Source: Anaerolineae bacterium (lineage in GTDB: Bacteria; Chloroflexota; Anaerolineae; Aggregatilineales; Phototrophicaceae). From it: DNA of 64,000 nucleotides. Location: NCBI GenBank assembly GCA_023382675.1, contig JAHDWN010000005.1:136440-200439 (forward strand), in the 5' to 3' direction. The notes beneath the pieces were generated by a model that saw only the letters and a list, made by a program, of their open reading frames with translations, ran no database searches and was not told where the DNA came from. A program made the position numbers and the translations under genes. Below, piece by piece: positions 8,576 to 16,235 of this stretch; the stretch's first letter is position 1; each line of letters starts with the position of its first letter.

Positions 8576-9172
8576 TCACACGCGGATCGCGGCCAGCCCG
8601 GAGCGCAGCCCAGCTTCCCAGCCTGGATCGCGCGTGGCGTCGGCCAATGGGCGCGGCACAGCGGGCGTGGCATGGATGTCTTGCAAGCGCAGCCCCCACC
8701 ACGAGACATCGTGCCACGCGCCGAGCTTGTAGCCGACGCTGCGATACACACCGACCGCCTCGAAACCGACCGCCGTATGCAGGCCGATGCTCGCCTCGTT
8801 CGGCAGCGCGACCCCGGCGAATGCATTGGCATAGCCCTGCAAACGCAGCAGCGCGAACAGCGACGTATATAACCCGCGCCCGATGCCGGAGCGCTTGACC
8901 GGCACATCGACGTAGGCGCTGACATCGACCGACCATTGGTAGGCCGCACGCTCGCGGTGTTTGCTGGCGTAGGCATAGCCGAGAACGCGCCCGCTGTCAT
9001 CCGCGCACACGAGCCACGGCCACATGACGAGCGTCCGGCGGATGCGTTCGGCCATCTCCTCGACGGTCGGCACAGCCAGTTCGAACGAGACGGTCGTGTT
9101 CGCGACGTAGGGCGCGTAGATTGCCTGTATGTTGGGCGCGTCGGCCTCCGTCGCCAGGCGAATGGTGGTCAT
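8576..9172 (-). CDS. GNAT N-acetyltransferase, phosphinothricin acetyltransferase-like
   Basis: GNAT-family acetyltransferase of 198 residues, closest in layout to the Pat/Bar-like subgroup that acetylates phosphinothricin or methionine-sulfone-type amino acids. Seen: TIRLATEADAPNIQAIYAPY at the N-terminus, the motif YVDVPVKRSGIGRGLYTSLF holding the acetyl-CoA pyrophosphate loop (R-x-G-I-G-R-G), then NEASIGLHTAVGFEAVGVYR and the closing GYKLGAWHDVSWW. All are typical of the subgroup. The C-terminus is about 20 residues longer than usual. It has no obvious operon partner. The exact substrate cannot be told from sequence. Confidence 0.88.
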   Translation of the reverse strand: MTTIRLATEADAPNIQAIYAPYVANTTVSFELAVPTVEEMAERIRRTLVMWPWLVCADDSGRVLGYAYASKHRERAAYQWSVDVSAYVDVPVKRSGIGRGLYTSLFALLRLQGYANAFAGVALPNEASIGLHTAVGFEAVGVYRSVGYKLGAWHDVSWWGLRLQDIHATPAVPRPLADATRDPGWEAGLRSGLAAIRV

Positions 9173-9220
9173 TGTGGCTCTATACTCTCCTGGTGATTGA
9201 TCGCGCGTGGATATGCTCGC

Positions 9221-10228
9221 TCAACGCCGCCGAGGACGACCCGACTTGCCCGATTTCCGGGGTGCCGCACGCTTCTGAGAAACGCTCCCTGGCCCCTCCG
9301 CGTAAATAGCAAGCAGCCAGTCAACTGCGCCAGGCGTGTCTTCCCAGCAAAACCCGGCTCCCGACAGGTATTCGAGCGCATCCATACTCATCATGGCGAT
9401 GGCAGGTGCTGCGTCTTCATCCAGGCCTTCGACCATGTTGTCGAGAAATTCAGACCCCAGGAAGACGGCGGGCACAATCGGATTCGCTGCCAGCGCTTTG
9501 TTCAAGTGCGTTCTCGCTAACCCAGAATTGCCCTTCTCCCGGAAGGTCAGAAGCGCGCGACTATAGAGCCAGTGCGTCATCTGTTCAGGATAGCGTTTCA
9601 AGATCTGGCTGGCCCCCGCATCGTCGCCCTGCCGCATCAGCCAATTGACAAGGGTATTGCGCACACCCTGGTGGTCATCCTCATCAAGACGGAGTAGCTC
9701 GCGCGCATGATCGATGGCCGCCTGCCGCTCGCCGCTCTCCCAGAGCGCCTCGGCCAACCCAAAACGAGCGCGCATGTAGCCACGCGCATCGATCAGGTCC
9801 CAGAACATGCCGACGACCTCTTCATCGCGCATTACCTCGCCGAGCGCGCGTTCGCCAGCCTCGACCCCCTGTTGATAGAGCGGCACCGCTTCTTTCGCGT
9901 CCTTGGCGGTTTCTTCGGCCAGGATTACGTAGGCGTCCGCGCAATCCGGGCAGATATCTAACGCCTTGCGCGCCAGCCGCACACGCTTCTTCTCCCCTTT
10001 CGCCTGATAGGCATCATAGACAACCGACTGCGCCTTCTCGACATCATTCTTCGGCTCGTATTTTGGGAGCTTGCCGATCAGGCTATTCATGTAATGCTCT
10101 AGTTCCGACTGAGTCTCGAAGTCCTGATCTTCCAGCAGCTTATTGATCGCCCACATCGTTTTCTCCAGACCGCGAGTGTCGTTAGGCATACCAGGTAGAT
10201 TCATGCCTAATGGCAGCATATCCATCAT
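9221..10228 (-). CDS. TPR-repeat protein of unknown function
   Basis: A 335-residue, mostly helical cytoplasmic protein. The middle shows tetratricopeptide-like repeats: VRLARKALDICPDCADAYVI, then ARFGLAEALWESGERQAAID, then ARTHLNKALAANPIVP. The arrangement recalls the ST7-like TPR family, but I am not certain. The C-terminus is basic and probably disordered (PRKSGKSGRPRRR). The frame is open upstream to 10330, but ATG 10228 is preceded by GGAGG with 7 bases of spacing, so I use it; a longer form starting at 10330 lacks a ribosome site. The gene is divergent from dnaK. TPR proteins mediate protein contacts; nothing shows the partner. Confidence 0.75.
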   Translation of the reverse strand: MMDMLPLGMNLPGMPNDTRGLEKTMWAINKLLEDQDFETQSELEHYMNSLIGKLPKYEPKNDVEKAQSVVYDAYQAKGEKKRVRLARKALDICPDCADAYVILAEETAKDAKEAVPLYQQGVEAGERALGEVMRDEEVVGMFWDLIDARGYMRARFGLAEALWESGERQAAIDHARELLRLDEDDHQGVRNTLVNWLMRQGDDAGASQILKRYPEQMTHWLYSRALLTFREKGNSGLARTHLNKALAANPIVPAVFLGSEFLDNMVEGLDEDAAPAIAMMSMDALEYLSGAGFCWEDTPGAVDWLLAIYAEGPGSVSQKRAAPRKSGKSGRPRRR

Positions 10229-10415
10229 CACTGCGCCTCCCGCGCCAGCCTGCATCCAGACAGCGATCTTAACGCGCTTGCAAGCCCACTCCAATGGGTC
10301 TCCTATGGACTTCTGATATGGCTCATACATCCAAGACCTAGACTCTAGACTGAAACATAACCTGAGAAAAAAGAGGCGAATAGTTACACGCTATTTGCCG
10401 GAGGAGAATGGACTC

Positions 10416-12308
10416 ATGTCACGCATAGTAGGCATTGACCTGGGGACCACCAACAGCGTGATCGCCGTCCTTGAAGGCGGCGAACCTATCGTTATCCCCA
10501 GCGCAGAAGGCGGACGCACCGTGCCATCGGTCGTCGCGTTTACGAAAACCGGTGAGCGGCTGGTCGGACAGGCAGCCAAGCGCCAGGCTGTCGTCAATCC
10601 GGAAAATACGATCTTTTCAGTCAAGCGACTGATGGGCAAGAGCTATGATGACGCCGCGTGGGAAGTGAAACACCTGCCCTACAGCGTTGTCAAGGGCGTC
10701 GCCAGTGATGCGCGCATCAAGGTTCCGGCCACAGGCAAGGAATACACCCCGCAGGAAATCAGCGCGATGATCCTGACCAAGCTCAAGCAAGATGCCGAGG
10801 CTTACCTGGGTGAACCTGTGACCAAGGCGGTCATCACCGTGCCCGCGTACTTCAACGACAGCCAGCGCCAGGCGACCAAGGACGCCGGTAAGATTGCCGG
10901 GCTGGAAGTCCTGCGCATCATCAACGAGCCGACGGCGTCGAGTCTGGCTTACGGCCTGGACAAAAAGACGCACGAGACGATCCTCGTCTTTGACCTGGGT
11001 GGCGGCACATTCGACGTGTCGATCCTGGAAGTCGGCGACGGCGTAGTCGAAGTCAAGGCCACCAGCGGCGATACGCACCTGGGTGGCGACGACTGGGATC
11101 AGGTGATCGTCGATTGGATCGCTGAAGAATTCAAGCGCGAGAACGGCATTGACCTGCGCCAGGATCGCCAGGCGCTCCAGCGGCTCAAGGAAGGCGCGGA
11201 GAAGGCCAAGATCGAACTCTCGAACACCGTGCAGACGGAGATCAACCTGCCGTTCATCACGGCGGATGCCTCCGGGCCGAAGCACCTGGTGCTGACGCTG
11301 ACGCGCGCGAAGTTCGAGCAGCTCAGCGCGAGCCTGTTGGAGCGGGTACGCCATCCGGTCGAGCAGGCGTTGAGCGACGCCAAGCTCGACCAGGGCCAGA
11401 TCGACGAGGTTGTCCTGGTCGGCGGCGCGACACGCATGCCGATGGTCCAGGAACTGGTCATGAGCCTGCTCGGCAAGACGCCGAACAAGAGCGTCAATCC
11501 GGACGAGGTTGTCGCGGTCGGCGCGGCCATCCAGGCCGGTGTGCTGGCGGGCGAAGTCAAGGACGTGCTGCTGCTCGACGTGACGCCGCTCAGCCTGGGC
11601 GTCGAAACGATGGGCGGCGTGATGACGCGCCTGATCGAACGCAACACGACCATCCCGGTGCAGAAGAGCGAAACCTTCTCGACTGCAGCCGATGGACAGA
11701 CCGCCGTCGACATCCACATCTTACAGGGCGAGCGCCCGATGGCGGGTGATAACATGTCCCTGGGCATGTTCCGGCTCGAAGGCATCCCGGCAGCGCCGCG
11801 CGGTATTCCGCAGGTGGAGGTCACGTTCGACATCGACGCCAACGGCATCCTCAACGTGACGGCCAGGGACAAGGCCAGCGGCAAGTCGCAGAAGATTACC
11901 GTAACGGCGACGACCAACCTGAACCAGGGCGAGATCGACCGACTGGTGCGCGAAGCCGACCAGCACCGCAGCGACGATCAGCGCCGCCAGCAGGTGGCAC
12001 AGGCGCGCAACGAGGCGGACACGCTCGTCTACCAGTCCGAAAAGGCGCTGCGTGAGTTGGGCGATAAAGTCCCCGCCAGCGACCGCTCGACCATCGAACA
12101 GCAGATCGGTGATGTCAAGCAGGCGCTCACGAGCGAGGACGCCGACCGCATCCGTCAGGCGGCGCAGGCGCTGCAGAACGCGACCTACGCGCTCAGCCAG
12201 CAGATGTATGCCCAGAGCAACCCGGCGGATGGTGGCAGCACCCCGTCCGGCGCGCAGGGGCAGCCCGGCGGCGAAGACGTGGTCGAAGGCGAGTTCAGCG
12301 AGGCCTGA
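10416..12308 (+). CDS. dnaK: Chaperone protein DnaK (Hsp70)
   Basis: Hsp70 chaperone of 630 residues, the usual length. The N-terminal ATPase has [52 protein letters not shown] and [13 protein letters not shown]. The substrate-binding domain has [20 protein letters not shown] and [20 protein letters not shown]. The lid ends in a Gly/Ser/Pro-rich tail and the acidic terminus [11 protein letters not shown]. An in-frame TTG at 10395 precedes, but GGAGGAG at 10400-10406 points to ATG 10416. No grpE, dnaJ or hrcA is adjacent and no CIRCE element (TTAGCACTC-N9-GAGTGCTAA) lies upstream, so this copy is not in the classical heat-shock operon. The J-domain protein of the kinase operon is a conceivable partner. 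Confidence 0.97.
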   Translation: MSRIVGIDLGTTNSVIAVLEGGEPIVIPSAEGGRTVPSVVAFTKTGERLVGQAAKRQAVVNPENTIFSVKRLMGKSYDDAAWEVKHLPYSVVKGVASDARIKVPATGKEYTPQEISAMILTKLKQDAEAYLGEPVTKAVITVPAYFNDSQRQATKDAGKIAGLEVLRIINEPTASSLAYGLDKKTHETILVFDLGGGTFDVSILEVGDGVVEVKATSGDTHLGGDDWDQVIVDWIAEEFKRENGIDLRQDRQALQRLKEGAEKAKIELSNTVQTEINLPFITADASGPKHLVLTLTRAKFEQLSASLLERVRHPVEQALSDAKLDQGQIDEVVLVGGATRMPMVQELVMSLLGKTPNKSVNPDEVVAVGAAIQAGVLAGEVKDVLLLDVTPLSLGVETMGGVMTRLIERNTTIPVQKSETFSTAADGQTAVDIHILQGERPMAGDNMSLGMFRLEGIPAAPRGIPQVEVTFDIDANGILNVTARDKASGKSQKITVTATTNLNQGEIDRLVREADQHRSDDQRRQQVAQARNEADTLVYQSEKALRELGDKVPASDRSTIEQQIGDVKQALTSEDADRIRQAAQALQNATYALSQQMYAQSNPADGGSTPSGAQGQPGGEDVVEGEFSEA

Positions 12309-12347
12309 GCTCGGCTGAACGCTGCTACACAATCACTGCTCACAGCG

Positions 12348-12374
12348 AGGGCGGGCCAATGGCTCGCCCTTTTC
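12348..12374 (+). terminator. Rho-independent terminator of dnaK
   Basis: AGGGCGGGCC, loop AAT, GGCTCGCCCT: a ten-base stem with one mismatch, followed by a short T run. It lies 40 bases after the dnaK stop. Confidence 0.75.
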
Positions 12375-12480
12375 GATTCGTTGCCGGTCGCTAACTCCCC
12401 GCGTGTGTTCGATTGCATAGAACGGATCAAGACGCTACCTTATCCCGCACTGAGGTTGCATTAGGCATTATGCAGCCTGA

Positions 12481-13245
12481 TTAGTTGTCACGATGTGGTT
12501 CGTTACGAAGCGCCAGTAATTTTTGCTTCTGTTCCTCTGGGTGGCGCGAGACAGCCCTTCTGAATGCATCCGTCGAGAGCCTGGTCGCATTTTGAACCAG
12601 GAATTCATCTACCTCATCGGGATAGGCGCGCCGCATCTCACGTAGCACCCAACCCACAGCCTTCTGCACGTAATACCACTTATCTTCACTGCAATTTGCA
12701 ACGAGCGGAAGTACGTCTCCGGGCGGTAAGTAGACAGCTTTTTTGCCCGTGTACCGAATCAAACTTACTATCGAAATCCGGCGCAGCCACTGATTATCAG
12801 ACTGTTGATTCCATGTAGTAAGCATTTGCTTCACTTGCATAGGGTATTTTGGCAAGACGTAGGAGTAAATCGAGGACAGTTGATCGGAGGTGGCCCAATT
12901 CTCAGTTCGATATGCCCAGCCGGCTAACCGTCCCCATGTGACCTCATCTATCGCCTCGAGATGGAGTTCATAGTATCTTGCTGCTACAAACATGACTTCG
13001 TAGTATGGTGTGTTCCACCATATCTCATTCCAGATGCTCATGACGTCTGCTGCGGATTGGTCATAAAAGCTAAAGCCCTCTTTTGCCACCCGCTTCATCT
13101 CTGGAACGCTCACGACCAGGTACTCCAGATCGGACTTTCGATCATTTTTGACGGCTTCAGCCTTATGCGGTCGAGAATACTTCTGGAGAGCCGCCAGCAC
13201 TTCAGGATGATACTTCTCATAGAGTTCAGACGTTACGTCTTTCAT
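12481..13245 (-). CDS. DNA alkylation repair protein, AlkD-like
   Basis: A 254-residue all-helical protein of the HEAT-like AlkC/AlkD family (PF08713), DNA glycosylases that remove N3- and N7-alkylated purines. Seen: PEMKRVAKE near residue 50, the WWNTPYYEVMFVAARYYE helix, WATSDQLSSIYSYVLPKYP, WLRRISIVSLIRYT and the signature helix DKWYYVQKAVGWVLREMRRAYPD, where AlkD proteins carry the tryptophans and Arg/Asp that grip the lesion. The base composition is clearly more AT-rich than the flanking genes, which suggests transfer. It is transcribed towards dnaK, with no operon partner. Confidence 0.82.
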   Translation of the reverse strand: MKDVTSELYEKYHPEVLAALQKYSRPHKAEAVKNDRKSDLEYLVVSVPEMKRVAKEGFSFYDQSAADVMSIWNEIWWNTPYYEVMFVAARYYELHLEAIDEVTWGRLAGWAYRTENWATSDQLSSIYSYVLPKYPMQVKQMLTTWNQQSDNQWLRRISIVSLIRYTGKKAVYLPPGDVLPLVANCSEDKWYYVQKAVGWVLREMRRAYPDEVDEFLVQNATRLSTDAFRRAVSRHPEEQKQKLLALRNEPHRDN

Positions 13246-13775
13246 TCGTTAACGCCTCCCTGCAATTCACCCTAAGAAGCATCCCTAAAGAAATCACTCA
13301 CAGAGCGCCTCGCAACCTACCATTCGACGAAATTGTAGCACTGTAAGCATTTCTCGACCTGAGAATCACGACGACCAGGCTGTGGCAGATGAGTCGGATC
13401 ATCACAGCGATACTGATGAGGTCTATGCGTTGGCAGGCGACGAGAGTATCGTGATCAAAGCGGACAAAGGAACAGAAAGACTGGATCGGTTCCTTTCGAG
13501 CCTGAATGAGAAGGCCATGCCCGGCACGCCATTCTTTGACCAGGCGTTGATCAGCACCGCTCGTATTCGTTGCTTTTCGAACAGCGGGTGCGGCGTGAAG
13601 CGGAGAAGGTAGCGCAAGCATCCCGCAAGTAGAAAAACGTCTCCATACTTCACGCTCAATCCTGAGCGCGAGATTAGGGAAAGAATTCACAATAAATCTG
13701 ATACATCCAGCGCCGCATCTGCCGCCGAAATACAGGTTAGTGCAAGAGAGTTCTTCTCAGAAGGAGCATAAGGGC
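13246..13775. other. Intergenic region without a supported gene
   Basis: About 530 bases between the AlkD-like gene and the exported repeat protein. Short frames exist on both strands (for example 13298-13690 on the minus strand), but none matches a family, has a good ribosome site or shows coding-like composition. It may hold a decayed gene. AAGGAG at 13761-13766 is the ribosome site of the next gene. Confidence 0.5.
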
Positions 13776-14876
13776 ATGAAACGCTATGGAATCGCGCTGT
13801 TGGTGATCGCGGCGCTGCTCGTCGGCGCGCTCGGCGTGCTGGCGCAGGATGATATGCCACCCGCCACCGTCCAGATGGGCGGGAATGACGACCTGGGAGC
13901 TTTCCTGGTCGATGCCAACGGGATGACGCTGTATTTGTTCACCAATGACACCCCCGGCGTCAGCAACTGCGCCGGTGACTGCGCCACCAACTGGCCACCG
14001 CTCATGGTTGGCGAAGAAGAACGCGCCACACTCGCGCCCGGCATCCCCGGTGTTATCGGCGAGATCGCACGCGAAGATGGTGGTCGTCAGGTCGTCTACA
14101 ACGGCATGCCGCTCTACTACTTCGCTCAGGATGCGGCTGCGGGCGATACCACCGGCCAGGGCAGAGGTGACGTGTGGTACGTCGTGACGCCGCCCACGGT
14201 CAGCGTCAGCGAAAATGCGGAGCTCGGCTATTTCCTGGTTGGTCCCAACGGCATGACTCTCTACCTGTTCACCAATGACGCCGAAGGTGTCAGCAACTGT
14301 TCTGGCGATTGCGCCGTCAACTGGCCGCCGTTGACCGTCGCTGATGCGATGAACGTGACCACGCAGCCCGGTCTGGTCGGCGAAGTCGGCACCATTACGC
14401 GCGATGACGGCTCGATCCAGGTCACCTACAACGGTATGCCGCTGTATTACTGGAAAGACGATATGGCTCCCGGCGACGCCACCGGCCAGGGTGTCGGTGA
14501 TGTCTGGTACGTCGTCAAGCCCCCGACGGTCAGCGTTGGTGGCAATGATGAGCTGGGCGAGTTCGTGGTCGGCCCCAACGGCATGACGCTCTACATGTTC
14601 TTCAACGACGAACCGCCGGTCAGCAACTGCTATGACCGCTGCGCCGCCGCCTGGCCGCCTCTGATCGTCGGCGCGGGCGAGACCCTGACCGCAGGCGACG
14701 GCGTCACCGGCACACTCGGCGTCTCCGAGCGCACAGACGGCACCTATATCGTCACGCTCAACGACAACCCACTCTACTATTGGTGGGATGACAACAGCCC
14801 CGGCGAGTCGACCGGGCAGGGCGTCGGCGACGTCTGGTACGTCATGCGTCCTGACGGCACCATCGTCGGGCCATAA
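13776..14876 (+). CDS. Exported protein with three tandem Yx(FWY)xxD-motif domains
   Basis: A 366-residue exported protein. Residues 1-24 are a signal peptide (MKRYGIALLVIAALLVGALG, then VLA/QDD). No lipobox Cys is present although the family (PF03640) is usually annotated as a lipoprotein. Three repeats of about 115 residues follow. Each has an LGxFxVxxNGMTLYxF motif, a SNCxxxCAxxWPPL Cys pair and a second half ending NGMPLYYW..D and GQGxGDVWYVV. This gives six Yx(F/W)xxD motifs (YLFTND, YYFAQD, YLFTND, YYWKDD, YMFFND, YYWWDD) and probably one disulphide per repeat. The function of the family is unknown. ATG 13776 has AAGGAG 9 bases upstream. A strong terminator follows, so the gene appears monocistronic. 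Confidence 0.88.
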   Translation: MKRYGIALLVIAALLVGALGVLAQDDMPPATVQMGGNDDLGAFLVDANGMTLYLFTNDTPGVSNCAGDCATNWPPLMVGEEERATLAPGIPGVIGEIAREDGGRQVVYNGMPLYYFAQDAAAGDTTGQGRGDVWYVVTPPTVSVSENAELGYFLVGPNGMTLYLFTNDAEGVSNCSGDCAVNWPPLTVADAMNVTTQPGLVGEVGTITRDDGSIQVTYNGMPLYYWKDDMAPGDATGQGVGDVWYVVKPPTVSVGGNDELGEFVVGPNGMTLYMFFNDEPPVSNCYDRCAAAWPPLIVGAGETLTAGDGVTGTLGVSERTDGTYIVTLNDNPLYYWWDDNSPGESTGQGVGDVWYVMRPDGTIVGP

Positions 14877-14889
14877 CTCCCCCGCCACT

Positions 14890-14929
14890 AAGACGACCTG
14901 CGGCAGTCCACCGCAGGTCGTCTTTTTTT
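14890..14929 (+). terminator. Strong Rho-independent terminator
   Basis: AAGACGACCTGCGG (14890-14903), a seven-base loop, then the exact complement CCGCAGGTCGTCTT (14911-14924), running into a T tract to 14929. It lies 13 bases after the stop of the exported repeat protein. Confidence 0.95.
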
Positions 14930-14959
14930 GACAGCGCACGCATCTGTCTCTCCGAACCG

Positions 14960-15210
14960 CTCCTCAGGCACTCGCCGACGGCTGAAGCTGTGCGGGGGCA
15001 GCTTCGCTGCCTGCGGTCGGCAAAGCCGACCCCCTGAGCACGGCTAACTCAAATCAAGCGCACTGAACGCGCTACTTTCTCGCACACTGCGCCCAAAGAC
15101 TGAGCACCAGCATCGGAACACAGAACCTCTCTTCCCGCACAGTGAACTGTGAACCATGTACTGTGAACCCATAAGCTGAGCACCGAGTACCGAGCACTGA
15201 GCACCCAATA
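14960..15210. repeat. Dispersed intergenic repeat, copy A
   Basis: The gap 14930-15219 holds no gene. 15042-15108 matches 53722-53788 at 60 of 67 positions without gaps, and 15142-15161 matches 53828-53847 exactly. The left part, 14988-15048, returns as an inverted copy at 63226-63285. The element contains hairpins such as GGCAGCTTCGCTGCC and GGTCGGCAAAGCCGACC and ends in degenerate direct repeats of GAGCAC(T/C)GAGTAC. Confidence 0.88.
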
Positions 15211-15219
15211 CCCCGTCCC

Positions 15220-16023
15220 CTATTCGACTGCCTGATGCGCCTCGTCCTCCGCCAGCATCCGCTCGATCTCTGCTGTCTCCAGATCATCGACGTACTGCGT
15301 GATCGCCGTTTCCAGGTAGGCAGGCAGATCGACGTGCAGCTTCTGGAAATTGGCGATGAAATCCGGGTGCGAGTTGTAGCCGTGCCCCAGGCCGCGCAGG
15401 ATATCCAGCGTCGGCTCGTAGAAATAGCGCATATGCTCGTGCCAGCGCTGGAGAATCGCTTGAACTTCGGCGCTGGTCGGTGGCCGCCCTGCCTCAATCG
15501 CATCGACCATGTCGATATAGATCTGACTGCCTTCGCCCATGATGATGTCGCGTTGAGTCTGCGTGTAGCTGTTCCAGCGCTTGATCGAGTCGTTGACGAT
15601 CTCCGGGCCGTATTGCAGGCGCACCTCGCGCTCGTACTCTTTCTGCTTCTCGTCGCTGAAGGCTTCAAACAGCCGCTTCTTGCTCATTTCGACCTCTCCT
15701 GCAAGGTGCATAATCGTGCTATCAACCGTGCTGACAAGCTTCTGCAAGCGGCCGATCTTCGCCGCCAACACCTTCCGGTGGGAGCGCAGCGCCGCCAGCA
15801 GATCGAAATCCGGGCTGTCGAGAATATCTTTGATGCGCAACAGCTCAAGCCCGATCTCGCGATAAAACAGGATCTGCTGCAAGCGCAGCAGCGCCGCGTC
15901 GTCGTAGTAGCGATAGCCGTTCGCGCCGACCTCGGCCGGCTTGAGCAGCCCGATCTCGTCGTAGTAATGCAGCGTGCGGATGCTGACCCCGGCCAGTTCC
16001 GAGAGCTGCTTGACGGTGTACAT
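15220..16023 (-). CDS. MerR-family regulator with TipAS effector domain
   Basis: A 267-residue transcription activator. The N-terminal MerR winged helix reads MYTVKQLSELAGVSIRTLHY, then YDEIGLLKPAEVGANGYRYY; a dimerisation coiled coil follows (about 75-115). The C-terminal half (about 125-250) resembles TipAS, the all-helical domain that binds thiopeptide and other drugs in TipA/Mta-like proteins (AFSDEKQKEYEREVRLQYG, HPDFIANFQKLHVDLPAYL). The frame opens at 16053, but that ATG lies inside the -10 box of a typical MerR promoter, so translation must start at ATG 16023, behind GGAGGTGGAGG. It is divergent from the sheath-TIR gene and is the obvious candidate regulator of itself and perhaps of that gene. 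Confidence 0.92.
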   Translation of the reverse strand: MYTVKQLSELAGVSIRTLHYYDEIGLLKPAEVGANGYRYYDDAALLRLQQILFYREIGLELLRIKDILDSPDFDLLAALRSHRKVLAAKIGRLQKLVSTVDSTIMHLAGEVEMSKKRLFEAFSDEKQKEYEREVRLQYGPEIVNDSIKRWNSYTQTQRDIIMGEGSQIYIDMVDAIEAGRPPTSAEVQAILQRWHEHMRYFYEPTLDILRGLGHGYNSHPDFIANFQKLHVDLPAYLETAITQYVDDLETAEIERMLAEDEAHQAVE

Positions 16024-16048
16024 GCCTCCACCTCCTCTCTCGCTGAGC

Positions 16049-16079
16049 ATCATAAAGGATGACGTTACGTGAGAGTCAA
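16049..16079 (-). promoter_or_regulatory. MerR-type promoter with 19-base spacer and operator
   Basis: Read on the minus strand: -35 TTGACT (16079-16074), a 19-base spacer, then -10 TATGAT (16054-16049). The spacer contains CTCACGTAACGTCA, an imperfect dyad. Overlong spacers with an operator between the boxes are the hallmark of MerR-activated promoters, so the regulator probably activates its own gene. Confidence 0.8.
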
Positions 16080-16235
16080 GTACATAGCGACAACGGCGTC
16101 ACGTTCAAGCTGGCGTAGAGGACACAAGCGCTATCTCGTTACCGGTTAGGCGCTTCGGCCGCATTCGACGCCAGAGTCAAACTGCATTACACTGGTCGGC
16201 ATGCATTTGCGCCGTGTCACCCGCGGAGTCGCCCC

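Noticed and set aside
10229..10415. CIRCE heat-shock element upstream of dnaK
   Set aside because: No TTAGCACTC-N9-GAGTGCTAA or close variant is present.
13298..13690. A 130-codon minus-strand frame in the AlkD to repeat-protein gap
   Set aside because: No family motif, no ribosome site, and competing frames of similar size on both strands.
15165..15210. Direct repeats that could suggest a small CRISPR-like array
   Set aside because: The units are short, degenerate and have no spacers of constant length. They are part of a dispersed repeat, and no cas gene is present.
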